From JAKPAM01 sp047601745 (lineage in GTDB: Bacteria > Pseudomonadota > Gammaproteobacteria > Burkholderiales > Burkholderiaceae_E): a stretch of 64,000 bases of DNA. The notes beneath the pieces are model-generated. The model was not told the origin of the DNA. It saw only the letters and a list, made by a program, of their open reading frames with translations, and made no database searches. Shown here in pieces: positions 34,596-43,524 of this stretch. How positions within the stretch are numbered: the first letter of the stretch is position 1; each line of letters opens with the position of its first letter. The position numbers and the translations under genes were made by a program. The stretch covers positions 4,774,001-4,838,000 of the forward strand of contig JASGIS010000001.1 of the NCBI GenBank assembly GCA_047601745.1. Reading direction: 5' to 3'.

Positions 34596-35723
34596 ATGAA
34601 TGCCAGCGCCATCCCCGTCCCGCCGGCCGCTCCGGCAACCGAGCCGCTCGCGCACCAGGAACGCGCCTGCCTGCTGTTGGGGGCACTGGGCGACGCCCTC
34701 GGCGCTCCGCTCGAATACCTGAGGATCGAGGAGATCCGTACCGCCTACGGCCCGCGAGGGCTGCGCGAGCCGACACGGTTCAACGGGCGCGTCGGCTCGA
34801 TCACCGACGATACGCAGATGATGCTGTTCACCGCCGAAGGGCTGCTGGATGCCATCGGCCAGCACGCCGGTCCAGGCGAACCTGCGTACGACGCGGCGGT
34901 CGGCGCGGCCTACCTGCGCTGGCTGGCTTCGCAGGGGCTCGGCGACGCCGGAACGACAATCGGCTCGCCGCGCGGCCTGCTCGCGCTGGCCGAACTGCGC
35001 GTCCAGCGCGCCCCGTCGCTGACCTGCCTGGACGCGCTCGAAGCGATGCGGGCGCCGGGCCAGGCGGCGATCAATACGCGGATGGGCAACGTCGCGGCCG
35101 GCAGGGCCGCACCGGTCGGCGTGCTGTTCGGCGCGCTCGCCGCTGCCGACGCGAGGACCGAAGCGGACGTGCTGGCGCGTTGTCATTCGCTGGCCGGACG
35201 GCTCGCGCGCCTGACGCACGGGCATCCGACGGCCAGCCACTCGGCCGGCGCGTTCGCGACGCTGATCGCCGCGCTGCTGGCCGGACATGCGTGGGACGGC
35301 GCGCTGGCACGCGTCGACGAGCTGCTGGCGCCGCACGCGGATGCCGCGCCGGTGCGCGCGGCGATCGCGCGAGCCGCCGAGGCTTCAGCCGCCGGCGATC
35401 CGACGTCGGACCCGACCGCCAGACTGGGCGAAGGCTGGGACGCGCACGAGGCGCTGGCGATCGCGATCCACATCGCGCGCGACGCGAACGACCCGGCCGA
35501 GGCGTTGTTGCGGGCCGTCAACCACAGCGGTGATTCCGACGGCTGCGGCCTGATGACCGGATGCCTGATCGGCGCGTCGAGAGGACTGGCGGGCGTGCCA
35601 TCGATCTGGCTCGCGCAGCTCGAACTGGCCTCGGTGATCGGCGATCACGCCGAACGCCTGTGGGCCGCCGCCCGCACGCTGAACCGCTCGCCGATGTCCG
35701 AAGCGATCGCCACCGGCGCTTGA
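34596..35723 (+). CDS. ADP-ribosylglycohydrolase family protein
   Basis: Di-metal hydrolase of the DraG/ARH fold that removes ADP-ribose from proteins or small molecules; 375 residues. Metal-ligand motifs are in place: ALGDALGAPLEY (N-terminus), SITDDTQMMLFTAEGLL (about residue 66) and NHSGDSDGCGLMTGCLIGASRG (about residue 310). ATG 34596 is the first start that suits the family. No ADP-ribosyltransferase or nitrogenase gene is adjacent, so the substrate is unknown; a role in reversing toxin or stress ADP-ribosylation is possible. Confidence 0.88.
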   Translation: MNASAIPVPPAAPATEPLAHQERACLLLGALGDALGAPLEYLRIEEIRTAYGPRGLREPTRFNGRVGSITDDTQMMLFTAEGLLDAIGQHAGPGEPAYDAAVGAAYLRWLASQGLGDAGTTIGSPRGLLALAELRVQRAPSLTCLDALEAMRAPGQAAINTRMGNVAAGRAAPVGVLFGALAAADARTEADVLARCHSLAGRLARLTHGHPTASHSAGAFATLIAALLAGHAWDGALARVDELLAPHADAAPVRAAIARAAEASAAGDPTSDPTARLGEGWDAHEALAIAIHIARDANDPAEALLRAVNHSGDSDGCGLMTGCLIGASRGLAGVPSIWLAQLELASVIGDHAERLWAAARTLNRSPMSEAIATGA

Positions 35724-35726
35724 GGA

Positions 35727-36704
35727 TCACTGCTTCTCGATCCGCGCCGCCTCGGCGATCTGGCGGTAGCGCTCGGAATCGGCCTGCTGGAACTCGCGCA
35801 TCGCCGCCGGGGCCAGCGGCATCTGCTCCCAACTGTTGCGCACCGCGTAATCGCGCGCAGCCGGCGTGTTCAGCACCTTCTGCATCGCGTCGGCCAGCTT
35901 GTCGACGATATCGTCCGGCGTCGCCGCGTTGACGTAGAACGCGCACCACGTATAGGTCGCGAAATCCTTGAAGCCGAGCTGCTGCATCGTCGGGACGTCG
36001 GGCAGCTCGGGCGAGCGCGAATCGCCGGTGACGGCCAGCGCGCGCGCCTTGCCGTCCTTGGCCAGCGGCAACGCGCCGCCCAGGTCGACCACCGCGAGGT
36101 CGATCTGCCCGCCGATCAGGTCGGTCATCGCCTGCGACAGGCCCTTGTACGCAACGTAGTTCAGTTCGGCGCCGCTCAGCGTCGACCACCAGGCGGCCGC
36201 GAGCTGGTAGCCCTGCGAATACGTGCCGACCGAGATCTTGCGCTTTTCGCGGCGCGAGGCGTCGAGCAGGTCCTGCAGCGACTTGTGGCGCGAATCGCCG
36301 GCGACCATGAAGCCCATCAGGCCGCGGAACAGGCCGGCCACCGGCCGCAGGTCGGTCGCCGGATCGTAGGGCAGCGACTTGAGCACGTGCGGATTGACCG
36401 ACATCGGCGAGTTGCTCGCGGTCAGCATCGTGTAGCCGTCGGCCGGCGACTGCTTGATGATGCCGATCCCGACGGCGCCGTTGCCGCCCGGGCGGTTTTC
36501 GACGACGACGGGCTGGCCCAGCAGCTTGGACAGCTCCTCGGCGTGGTATCGCGTGTTGGTATCGGCGCCGCTGCCGTTGGCGAACGGAACGATGACCCGT
36601 ATCGGCTTGTTCGGAAAACCGCCGGCCTGGGCGGCGGCCGGACCGACCCGTGCCCATAGCGGCGCGGCCAGCAACGGCAGGACCGCGCGTCGGGAAGCGC
36701 GCAT
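35727..36704 (-). CDS. Bug-family tripartite tricarboxylate transporter substrate-binding protein
   Basis: Periplasmic receptor of the TctC/Bug family, greatly expanded in this bacterial order; 325 residues. A signal peptide ends near PAAAQA (residue 26). Family features: FPNKPIRVIVPFANGSGADTNTR, VVENRPGGNGAVG, NYVAYKGLSQAMTDLIGGQIDLAV and LPDVPTMQQLGF. No TctA/TctB membrane genes are near, which is usual for these orphan receptors. The ligand cannot be predicted. Confidence 0.93.
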   Translation of the reverse strand: MRASRRAVLPLLAAPLWARVGPAAAQAGGFPNKPIRVIVPFANGSGADTNTRYHAEELSKLLGQPVVVENRPGGNGAVGIGIIKQSPADGYTMLTASNSPMSVNPHVLKSLPYDPATDLRPVAGLFRGLMGFMVAGDSRHKSLQDLLDASRREKRKISVGTYSQGYQLAAAWWSTLSGAELNYVAYKGLSQAMTDLIGGQIDLAVVDLGGALPLAKDGKARALAVTGDSRSPELPDVPTMQQLGFKDFATYTWCAFYVNAATPDDIVDKLADAMQKVLNTPAARDYAVRNSWEQMPLAPAAMREFQQADSERYRQIAEAARIEKQ

Positions 36705-36900
36705 CGAGCTGTCTCCTTCTGTTTATCGATGGATGCCGCGTCCGCCTGGTGTCCGCGAACAGCCGGGCCGCGCGACGGGCGGGACCAGCATAGCACCGCC
36801 GGCGCGCGCCGCCGCCGGGTCCGGCCGACGACACCATGCGGGCCGGACGCCGTTGCCTGCGATAATGCCGCCTGACTTTTCCCTCTGGGCTCGACTGCCG

Positions 36901-38220
36901 ATGGTGCATGGATCCTCCTCCGACGCCGCGCGACGCGCGCGAATCGACGATTGCGCGGCGCAAGCCCGCGCGCTGGCCGGCTTGACTCGCGAGCTCGACC
37001 GCATCGAAGACACGAAAGGCATCGGCGCCGCTTATTACGCCAAGCTCGATCAGTGCACGCAGGCCCGGCACGCGCTGGGCGATGCGCTGCGCCGGTTCCT
37101 GCGCGACGGCGATCGCGAAGCGCTGTGCCGGCTGCGCGAGCGCATGCGCGAAGACGCCGCCAGCGCGCGCGCGCTCGACCAGGCGCTGGGCGACGACCTC
37201 GCGCAGTTCGTCGACGACCGGCAGGTGCGGCACGAACTGTTCGCGGTGCCGGTCATGCTGCCGCGCGGCTTCGCATCGACCCCGCTGTCCGACGCGATCC
37301 GCGAGGCGCTCGCGCAGGCGTGGCTGCGATTGAACGACGGGCGCGACCACGACGAGGACGAAGTACGGATCACCGTGATGAAGACCCTGTACGTGCCGGG
37401 CCGGATCGAGCGCCTGGACGACGTCGAGGTCTTCGCGTGGATCGACGCGTGCGCGACCGCCGACGAGGAGGGGAGCGAAGACGACGATGGCGACGGCGAT
37501 GGCGACGCCGGCAGTGGTCGTGCGGGCGGCGGCAGTAGCAGTAGCGGCAGCAGCGACGGCGGCGGCCGTGGCAGCGGCGACGGCGAGGCCGACGATCCGC
37601 AGATCGAGCACTGGGACGAGACGCCGATGGCGCTGCGCTACATCGTGATCCACGTCGCCACGCCGCCCGAATGGCTGGACGACGACGATGCGATGGCGGC
37701 CGACGACCTGCGGCCTTACCTGCCGAACTTCGCCGACCTGCCGAAGAACCACCTGGACTGGTCGGCCGACGCGCGTCGGGCGCTGTCGCGCATCACGCGC
37801 GGGCACATCAACGTCGGCTTCCCCGACGACCTGCGCGCGGTCCGCGTCTCGGGCCGGTATTTCGCGCAGTTCTGGGTGGCGCGCTACGACCTGCATCGCC
37901 AGCTCGAAGCGATCGGCGGCGAGGAAGACGTCGCGCGGATCGCCTGCTCGCTGCATCGACGCAGCGGCGCCGCGCCGGCCAGGCCGCAGTTGTCGATGCG
38001 GATCAGCCTGCTCGACGACGACGGCGACCTGCTGGCCGGCCACGAGACGAGCCTCGACGACGTGTTCACGCTCGAGGCGGCCCAGCCGCTGATCGGCGAT
38101 CTGGCGCTGGCCCTGTCGATCGACGAGCAGACGACCGTGCCGGGCTTGCACGAGTTGCCGGACGACGTTCCGGGGCATCCGCTGTTCCATACCGCTTCGG
38201 GATGGAGGAGCGCGTCGTGA
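36901..38220 (+). CDS. Conserved-looking hypothetical protein with acidic low-complexity loop
   Basis: No family recognised; 439 residues, no signal peptide or membrane segment. An N-terminal helical, charged region (1-110) is followed by an ordered stretch containing ELFAVPVMLPRG, then a Glu/Asp/Gly/Ser-rich loop (about residues 190-233), then DETPMALRYIVIHVATPPEWL and a C-terminal beta-rich part ending near PGHPLFHTASGWRSAS. A GATAAT -10-like element at 36861-36866 overlaps a possible earlier ATG (36865), so ATG 36901 is preferred. The stop overlaps the panE start by three bases (GTGA), which supports it as a real gene. Confidence 0.7.
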   Translation: MVHGSSSDAARRARIDDCAAQARALAGLTRELDRIEDTKGIGAAYYAKLDQCTQARHALGDALRRFLRDGDREALCRLRERMREDAASARALDQALGDDLAQFVDDRQVRHELFAVPVMLPRGFASTPLSDAIREALAQAWLRLNDGRDHDEDEVRITVMKTLYVPGRIERLDDVEVFAWIDACATADEEGSEDDDGDGDGDAGSGRAGGGSSSSGSSDGGGRGSGDGEADDPQIEHWDETPMALRYIVIHVATPPEWLDDDDAMAADDLRPYLPNFADLPKNHLDWSADARRALSRITRGHINVGFPDDLRAVRVSGRYFAQFWVARYDLHRQLEAIGGEEDVARIACSLHRRSGAAPARPQLSMRISLLDDDGDLLAGHETSLDDVFTLEAAQPLIGDLALALSIDEQTTVPGLHELPDDVPGHPLFHTASGWRSAS

Positions 38221-39203
38221 AGGTCGCGATCCTTGGCGCGGGCGCGATCGGCGGACTGATCGGCGTGCGCCTGGCCGCCGGCGGCGCGGCGTCGGTGTCG
38301 GCGGTGGCGCGCGGCGCGACGCTGGCCGCATTGCGGACCGACGGCTGGCGGCTGCGCCATGACGGTGCCGAACTGCGCGCCGACGTGCAGGCCAGCGACC
38401 GGCCGGCCGATCTCGGGCCGCAGGACCTGGTCGTGGTGGCCGTCAAGGGGCCGGCGCTCGCATCGGTCGCCGAATCGGTAGCGCCGCTGATCGGCCCGGC
38501 GACGGTGGTGCTGCCGGCGATCAACGGCGTGCCGTGGTGGTTCGGTCAGGACATCGACGCGTTGTCCGGCGCACCGCTGCGCAGCATCGACCCGCAAGGC
38601 GCGATCCTCGCGGCCATGCCGCTCGCGCGCATCATCGGCTGCGTCGTGCACGCCAGCGCCGCCTCGACGGCCCCGGGCGTCGTCGATCACCGGATGGGAC
38701 GCGAACTGATCATCGGCGAGCCGTCCGGCCAGGACAGCGCGCGGCTGCGCGAGCTGCAGACCGTGCTGAGCGCGGCCGGCTTCGACGTGCGCGTCTCGGA
38801 CCGGATCCGCCAGGACATCTGGTACAAGCTGTGGGGCAACCTGACGATGAATCCGGTGTCGGCGCTGACCGGCGCCACCGCGGATCGCGTGCTCGACGAC
38901 CCGCTGGTGCGGGCGTTCTGTTCGGCGGCGATGCACGAGGCCGCGCAGGTCGGCGAACGCATCGGCTGCCCGATCGCGCAGACGCCCGAGGACCGGCACG
39001 CGGTCACCCGCAAGCTCGGCGCGTTCAAGACCTCGATGCTGCAGGACGTCGAGGCCGGCCGGCCGATCGAACTCGATGCGATCGTCGCCGCCGTCACCGA
39101 GATCGCCGGCCGGCTCGGCCTGGCCACGCCGAACATCGACGCGCTGCTCGGGTTGACGCGCCTGTTCGCGCGCGGTCGCGGCCTGTATCCCGAGGCTTGC
39201 TGA
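38217..39203 (+). CDS. panE: 2-dehydropantoate 2-reductase
   Basis: NADPH-dependent ketopantoate reductase of the pantothenate/CoA pathway, or a close paralogue acting on another 2-oxo acid; 328 residues. ILGAGAIGGLIGVRLAAGG at the N-terminus binds the dinucleotide; VVAVKGPALASV contains the conserved Lys; KLWGNLTMNPVSALTGAT is the catalytic-helix signature. GTG 38217 is chosen: GGAGGAG (38204-38210) lies 6 nt before it, and it overlaps the upstream stop. An in-frame ATG at 38202 would overlap that ribosome site. Confidence 0.88.
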   Translation: MKVAILGAGAIGGLIGVRLAAGGAASVSAVARGATLAALRTDGWRLRHDGAELRADVQASDRPADLGPQDLVVVAVKGPALASVAESVAPLIGPATVVLPAINGVPWWFGQDIDALSGAPLRSIDPQGAILAAMPLARIIGCVVHASAASTAPGVVDHRMGRELIIGEPSGQDSARLRELQTVLSAAGFDVRVSDRIRQDIWYKLWGNLTMNPVSALTGATADRVLDDPLVRAFCSAAMHEAAQVGERIGCPIAQTPEDRHAVTRKLGAFKTSMLQDVEAGRPIELDAIVAAVTEIAGRLGLATPNIDALLGLTRLFARGRGLYPEAC

Positions 39204-39252
39204 GGCGACGGCGCGCCGAGGCCGTTTCCGTCCGCTCGAGCAAGGCAGCCGA

Positions 39253-40452
39253 TTGTCCGCAACCACCGATTCCACGAGCCGCGTCGATCCGACGGCCCTG
39301 CTGCGGCTGAGCGCGTTCGGCAGCCTGGCGTCGATGCGCGTGTGCGACAGCCTGACGGCTCCGCTGGCCGATGCGTTCACGGTCGCGACGACCGAAGCGG
39401 CCCATGCGATCTCGTTCTTCGCGATCGCCTATGGATTGCTGCAGGCGTTCTACGGGCCGCTGAGCGACCGCATCGGCAAGACGCGGGTGATCGGCCTGGC
39501 GACGGCCGGCTGCGCGCTGGCCAATCTGTTCGTGCTGCTGGCGCCGTCGATGCCGGCCGTGTTGATGCTGCGCACGCTGTCCGGCGCGTTTGCCGCCGGC
39601 ATCGTTCCGATCAGCATGGCCTACATCGGCGACACGGTTCCGTACGAGCAGCGCCAGCCGGCTTTGGCCCGCTTCATGACGGCCACGCTGACGGGCATGA
39701 TCTGCGGCCAGTGGTTCGGCGGCGTGCTGGCCGAGGCGATCCACTGGCGGGCGCCGTTCGCGGTGCTGACGCTGATCTTCGTGGCCGCGCTCGTCGCGCA
39801 GGGGCGGGCCGGGCTGCTGCGCGGCGCGCCGCCGGCCCCCACGGGCGCTGGCGCCCCGCTTCGCGCTTCGTTCATCGCCCAGGTCGGCGGGATCGCCGCT
39901 CAACCGTGGGCCCGCATCGTGCTGCTGCTGGTCTTCGTCGAAGGCGCGGCGGCGTTCAGCCTCTACGCGATGGTCCCCACGCACCTGCACCAGCGTTTCG
40001 GCCTGTCGATGACGGTGTCCGGCGGCATCCTCGCGCTGCTCGGCGTCGGCGGCATGCTGTACACGTTCGCGTCCGGCCGTCTGCTCCGGCGTCTCGGCGA
40101 GGCGGGGATGGCCCGGCTCGGCGGAAGCCTGCTCGGCGTATCGTTCCTGCTGCTGGGTCTGGAGACCCGGGCCTGGCTGGCCGCGCCGGCGTGCCTGATC
40201 GGCGGCCTGGGGCTGTACATGCTGCACAACACGCTGCAGACCAACGCGACGCAGTTGTCGCAGGCCTACCGCGGCACGGCGGTGTCGATGTTCGCGTCGA
40301 GCCTGTTCGTCGGCCAGTCCGTCGGCGTCTCGGTGGCGGCCGAACTGGTCGGCCGCGGACAGGCCGGATCGTTGTTCGTCGTTTGCGCGATCGTCGCGGT
40401 CGCGCTCGGCTTCGGCTTCTCGACCGCGATCGGGCGCCGCCGGCGCGGCTGA
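39253..40452 (+). CDS. Major facilitator superfamily transporter (12-segment)
   Basis: Inner-membrane transporter of 399 residues with about 12 hydrophobic segments. AYGLLQAFYGPLSDRIGKTRV is the conserved loop between segments 2 and 3 and RTLSGAFAAGIVPISMAYIGD follows in segment 4; the pattern suits drug or metabolite exporters. The predicted start is TTG 39253 with AAGG about 8 nt before; the first ATG is 78 bases further on and would remove the N-terminal cytoplasmic segment. Substrate unknown. Confidence 0.85.
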   Translation: MSATTDSTSRVDPTALLRLSAFGSLASMRVCDSLTAPLADAFTVATTEAAHAISFFAIAYGLLQAFYGPLSDRIGKTRVIGLATAGCALANLFVLLAPSMPAVLMLRTLSGAFAAGIVPISMAYIGDTVPYEQRQPALARFMTATLTGMICGQWFGGVLAEAIHWRAPFAVLTLIFVAALVAQGRAGLLRGAPPAPTGAGAPLRASFIAQVGGIAAQPWARIVLLLVFVEGAAAFSLYAMVPTHLHQRFGLSMTVSGGILALLGVGGMLYTFASGRLLRRLGEAGMARLGGSLLGVSFLLLGLETRAWLAAPACLIGGLGLYMLHNTLQTNATQLSQAYRGTAVSMFASSLFVGQSVGVSVAAELVGRGQAGSLFVVCAIVAVALGFGFSTAIGRRRRG

Positions 40453-40519
40453 CCGGCGCCGCGGCGAAAGGCGAGGTCGGCGCCCGGATCAGAGCCGCGG
40501 CTGACAGGGCTGGAGCCGG

Positions 40520-41941
40520 TCAGCCCGTCGGCCCCGGTCGCATCACGCGCAGCCGCGCGAAGCTGGCCAGGCAGCCGACGCACGAGAATGCGGCCCCGAG
40601 CCACATCGCGGCGATGTCCCCGTGCTCCGGCGACAGCAGGAAGCACGCGGCCACCAGCGCCGTCCCGATCGCCTGACCGGTCAGCCGCGACGTGGCGATG
40701 ATGCCGCTGGCGGCACCGCTGCGATGCGCGGGGGCGCTGGTCATCAGCGCGTTCAGGTTCGGCGACTGGAAGAAACCGAAGCCGATCCCGCACCACACCA
40801 TCCGCCAGATGATGTCCCAGTCCGACGGCGCGGCCGGCATCGTCGCCATCAGCACCATGCCGCTGGCCAGCACGGCCAGGCCGATGCCGCCGAGCAGCCC
40901 GGCCGGATAACGGTCGGACAGGCGGCCCGCGATCGGCCCGAGCGCGGCGACCACGACCGGCCAGGGCGTGATCAGCAGACCGATCTCGACGGCCGAGCGT
41001 CCGAGGCGGTGCTGGAACAGGAACGGCAGCGCCACGAACGCGAAGCCCTGCGTCGCGAACGCGCACACCGAGGTCAGCGACGACAGCGCGAACAGGGGCC
41101 GGCGGAACAGATCGATCGCCAGCATCGGCGCCGGGTGCTCGGCCTGTCGCCGCAGCAGCCAGATCAGGCAGGCCAGCGAGATCGTCCACTCGGCGGTGAC
41201 CCGCTGCCAGGGCGCCCCATGCGAGATCTCGCCCAGCCCGAGCACCAGCGAGCCGAACATCAGCGCGCACAGCACCGACGCCAGCGAGTCGAACTTGTGC
41301 GCGGCGCGGGCGGTGTTGGGCAGCGACGTCCAGCCGACGTACAAGGCCAGCGCGCAGATCGGCAGCTTGAACAGGAACAGCCACGGCCAGGGCGCGATCG
41401 CCAGCACCAGCGACGTGACCGTCGGACCGATGACGAAGCAACTGCCGACGACCATCGCGTTGATGCCCAGCATGGCACCGAGCCGGTTCGGCGGCGCGAT
41501 GAAGCGGATCATCGCGCCGTTGACGGCCATCATCGCCGCGCCGCCCAGGCCCTGGAGGCCGCGGAAGACGACCAGCGAAGGCAGCGACCACGCGAAGCCG
41601 CAGGCCGCCGACGCCAGCGTGAACAGGATCAGCCCGGCCAGGCAGACGCGCTTGTGGCCGGCGATCTCGCCGAGCGACGCGAGCGGCAGGACCGCCGCGA
41701 CCATCGTCAGTTGATAGGCGTTGACGATCCAGATCGAATCGGCGGCCGTCGTGTCCAGCGCCGCCGCGAACGTCGGCAGCGCGGTGTTGGCGATCGCCGT
41801 ATCGAGCGTGGCCATCGCGACGGCCAGCATGACCGACAGCATCGCCCGGAAGCGCAGGTGGGCGGGTACGCCACCGGCCGTCACCGCGTGGCCGGCATCC
41901 TGGAGGGCGGACGAGGAAGAGGAGGCGGGCGCGTTCTGCAT
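40520..41941 (-). CDS. MFS transporter, DHA2-type (14-segment) drug exporter-like
   Basis: Inner-membrane protein of 473 residues with about 14 hydrophobic segments. Segment 1 MLATLDTAIANTALP-like (MATLDTAIANTALPTFAAAL) and FRGLQGLGGAAMMAVNGAMIR are the DHA2 hallmarks, as in EmrB/QacA. SAPAHRSGAASGIIATSRLTGQAIGTAL near the C-terminus is also typical. No membrane-fusion (EmrA) partner or regulator is adjacent. It is convergent with the 12-segment MFS gene. Confidence 0.9.
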   Translation of the reverse strand: MQNAPASSSSSALQDAGHAVTAGGVPAHLRFRAMLSVMLAVAMATLDTAIANTALPTFAAALDTTAADSIWIVNAYQLTMVAAVLPLASLGEIAGHKRVCLAGLILFTLASAACGFAWSLPSLVVFRGLQGLGGAAMMAVNGAMIRFIAPPNRLGAMLGINAMVVGSCFVIGPTVTSLVLAIAPWPWLFLFKLPICALALYVGWTSLPNTARAAHKFDSLASVLCALMFGSLVLGLGEISHGAPWQRVTAEWTISLACLIWLLRRQAEHPAPMLAIDLFRRPLFALSSLTSVCAFATQGFAFVALPFLFQHRLGRSAVEIGLLITPWPVVVAALGPIAGRLSDRYPAGLLGGIGLAVLASGMVLMATMPAAPSDWDIIWRMVWCGIGFGFFQSPNLNALMTSAPAHRSGAASGIIATSRLTGQAIGTALVAACFLLSPEHGDIAAMWLGAAFSCVGCLASFARLRVMRPGPTG

Positions 41942-42061
41942 GGGCCCGCCATGATACTGCCCGATGCGAACGGGCGCTGCGGGCCGCCACGGCGGCGGCC
42001 GCTGCCCGGATCGGCGCGCCGCCGGGCGCCGTCGGCGGCGCCGCGCGGTCGCGGGAGGGGG

Positions 42062-42442
42062 TTACCAGTGCCCGTAGACGCGAACCGGCGCGGGTCCGTA
42101 AGGCCGATAAACCGGCGGCGGCCGGACGACGACCGGCGGGCCGTAAACCGGCGCACCGTAGACGGGAGCGCCGTAAACAGGCGCGCCGTAGACGGGGGCA
42201 CCATAGACCGGAGCGCCGTAGACCGGTCGGCCATAAACGGGCGCGACGTAGCGCCGCGGAGGAGGCGGATAGTAGGCCGGCGGCGGATAGCCGTAGACCG
42301 GCGCGGGCGCGACGTAGACGGGCGGGGCGACCGGAACGCCGATGCCGATCCCGACCGACACGCTGCCGTGCGCATGCGCCGGCGCCGACATCAGCGCACC
42401 GATGCCCAGACAGAATGCCGCGACGGACAGCTTGCTCATCAT
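42062..42442 (-). CDS. Secreted Pro/Tyr/Val-rich repeat protein
   Basis: A 126-residue exported protein. The signal peptide (MSKLSVAAFCLGIGALMSAPAHA) is followed by a Gly/Val-rich stretch and then Pro/Tyr runs with about seven PVYGA pentapeptides. No catalytic motif. Proteins like this are common, poorly characterised envelope proteins. ATG 42442 (or 42439) is supported by GAGGTGA just upstream; the frame extends further but without signal. The pentapeptide block is coded by 15-bp DNA repeats. Confidence 0.75.
   Translation of the reverse strand: MMSKLSVAAFCLGIGALMSAPAHAHGSVSVGIGIGVPVAPPVYVAPAPVYGYPPPAYYPPPPRRYVAPVYGRPVYGAPVYGAPVYGAPVYGAPVYGAPVYGPPVVVRPPPVYRPYGPAPVRVYGHW
42143..42247. repeat. 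Seven 15-bp repeats encoding PVYGA pentapeptides
   Basis: Head-to-tail 15-bp units such as GTAAACCGGCGCACC, GTAGACGGGAGCGCC and GTAGACGGGGGCACC. Third-base differences between units suggest selection on the peptide as well as recent duplication. Confidence 0.85.
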
Positions 42443-42521
42443 GGTAGTCACCTCGATCGATCCTCGGATACGGACCGTACGGACAGCGTATCGCCGGACG
42501 CCGCGGCTGTCGCCAGCCAAG

Positions 42522-42548
42522 CCGTTACCGGTGTAACGGGAGGTAACG
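42522..42548. promoter_or_regulatory. Palindromic operator candidate between divergent genes
   Basis: CCGTTAC (42522-42528), CGGT, GTAACGG (42533-42539) is a perfect 7-bp inverted repeat; a further half-site GGTAACG follows at 42542-42548. It sits 83 bp upstream of the repeat-protein start and 41 bp upstream of the metallohydrolase start, just before a GATAAT -10-like element (42555-42560). The regulator is unknown. Confidence 0.55.
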
Positions 42549-42579
42549 ACAGGGGATAATGCCGGCAGAGGAGACATCG

Positions 42580-43407
42580 ATGAACGAGCTTCGTCCGAAC
42601 GCGCAGACGGCGACCGAGCCCTGCTACGAGATCTTCGCGATCCGCTACGCGAGCGTGCAGCGGATGCGACGCGACAACTTCATCGGCAACGATCCGCACG
42701 ACGGGCCGATGCCGCTGGACTTCTACGTCTGGCTGCTGCGCGGCGCGGGCCGCCACATCCTGATCGATACCGGCTTCAACGAGGCGGCCGCGCGCGAGCG
42801 CGATCGCGTGCTGTCGCGATGCCCGATCGAGGCGCTCGCGGTGCTCGGCGTGCAGCCCGCGCAGATCGGCGACGTCGTGCTGACGCACCTGCACTACGAT
42901 CACGCCGGCAACCTCGACAAGCTGCCGGCCGCCCGGTTCCACGTGCAGGACGCCGAGCTCGACTACGCGACCGGCCGCTGCATGTGCCACCACGCGCTGC
43001 GCCACGCGTACTCGGTCACCGACGTCGTCGAACTGGTTCGGCACGTCTATGCGGACCGCGTCGAATTCCACGACGGGGATTCGCGAGTCGCCCCGGGGGT
43101 CGAACTGATGCTGATCGGCGGCCACACGCGCGGCCTGCAGGCGGTGCGCGTGCGCACGCGGCGGGGCTGGGTCGTGCTGGCGTCCGACGCCAGCCACTAC
43201 TACGAGAACTTCCAGCGGCAGCGACCGTTTCCGATCGTCTTCAACGTCGCCGACATGCTGACCGGCCACCGGCGGATCCAGCAGGCCGCCGATTCGCCGG
43301 ACCACGTGATTCCGGGCCACGATCCGCTGGTGCTCGAACGCTACCCGCGCTGGCCGGACGACGACATCGGCATCGCCCAGTTGCACCTGCCGCCGACGGC
43401 GAGCTGA
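42580..43407 (+). CDS. MBL-fold metallohydrolase, N-acyl homoserine lactonase-like
   Basis: Di-zinc hydrolase of 275 residues. The metal motif THLHYDHAGN (about residues 105-114) gives HxHxDH; IGGHTRGLQAVRV carries the next His and LASDASHYYEN the bridging Asp, with HVIPGHDP near the C-terminus. This arrangement is typical of the AiiA/AttM lactonase group, but many relatives cleave other lactones or thioesters. ATG 42580 follows GAGGAGA. No luxI/luxR gene is near. Confidence 0.83.
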   Translation: MNELRPNAQTATEPCYEIFAIRYASVQRMRRDNFIGNDPHDGPMPLDFYVWLLRGAGRHILIDTGFNEAAARERDRVLSRCPIEALAVLGVQPAQIGDVVLTHLHYDHAGNLDKLPAARFHVQDAELDYATGRCMCHHALRHAYSVTDVVELVRHVYADRVEFHDGDSRVAPGVELMLIGGHTRGLQAVRVRTRRGWVVLASDASHYYENFQRQRPFPIVFNVADMLTGHRRIQQAADSPDHVIPGHDPLVLERYPRWPDDDIGIAQLHLPPTAS

Positions 43408-43440
43408 TCACGGCGACGACCTTGCCACGGCAGCACGCCG

Positions 43441-43524
43441 TCACATTAGCCTCCGTCACATTAGCCTCCGTCACATTAGCCTCCGTCACATTAGCCTCCG
43501 TCACGGTAGCCTCCGTCACGGCAG
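43441..43524. repeat. Five-and-a-half 15-bp tandem repeats at the end of the MocR gene
   Basis: Four identical copies of TCACATTAGCCTCCG (43441-43500), one with two changes (43501-43515) and a partial copy from 43516. The stop codon of the minus-strand regulator (43516-43518) falls at the first base of the partial unit, so each unit carries a possible in-register copy of the gene end. Confidence 0.9.

Noticed and set aside
35518..38331. Minus-strand 937-residue frame from the Bug receptor to panE
   Set aside because: Shadow of the Bug receptor, the unknown 439-residue gene and panE; no family features.
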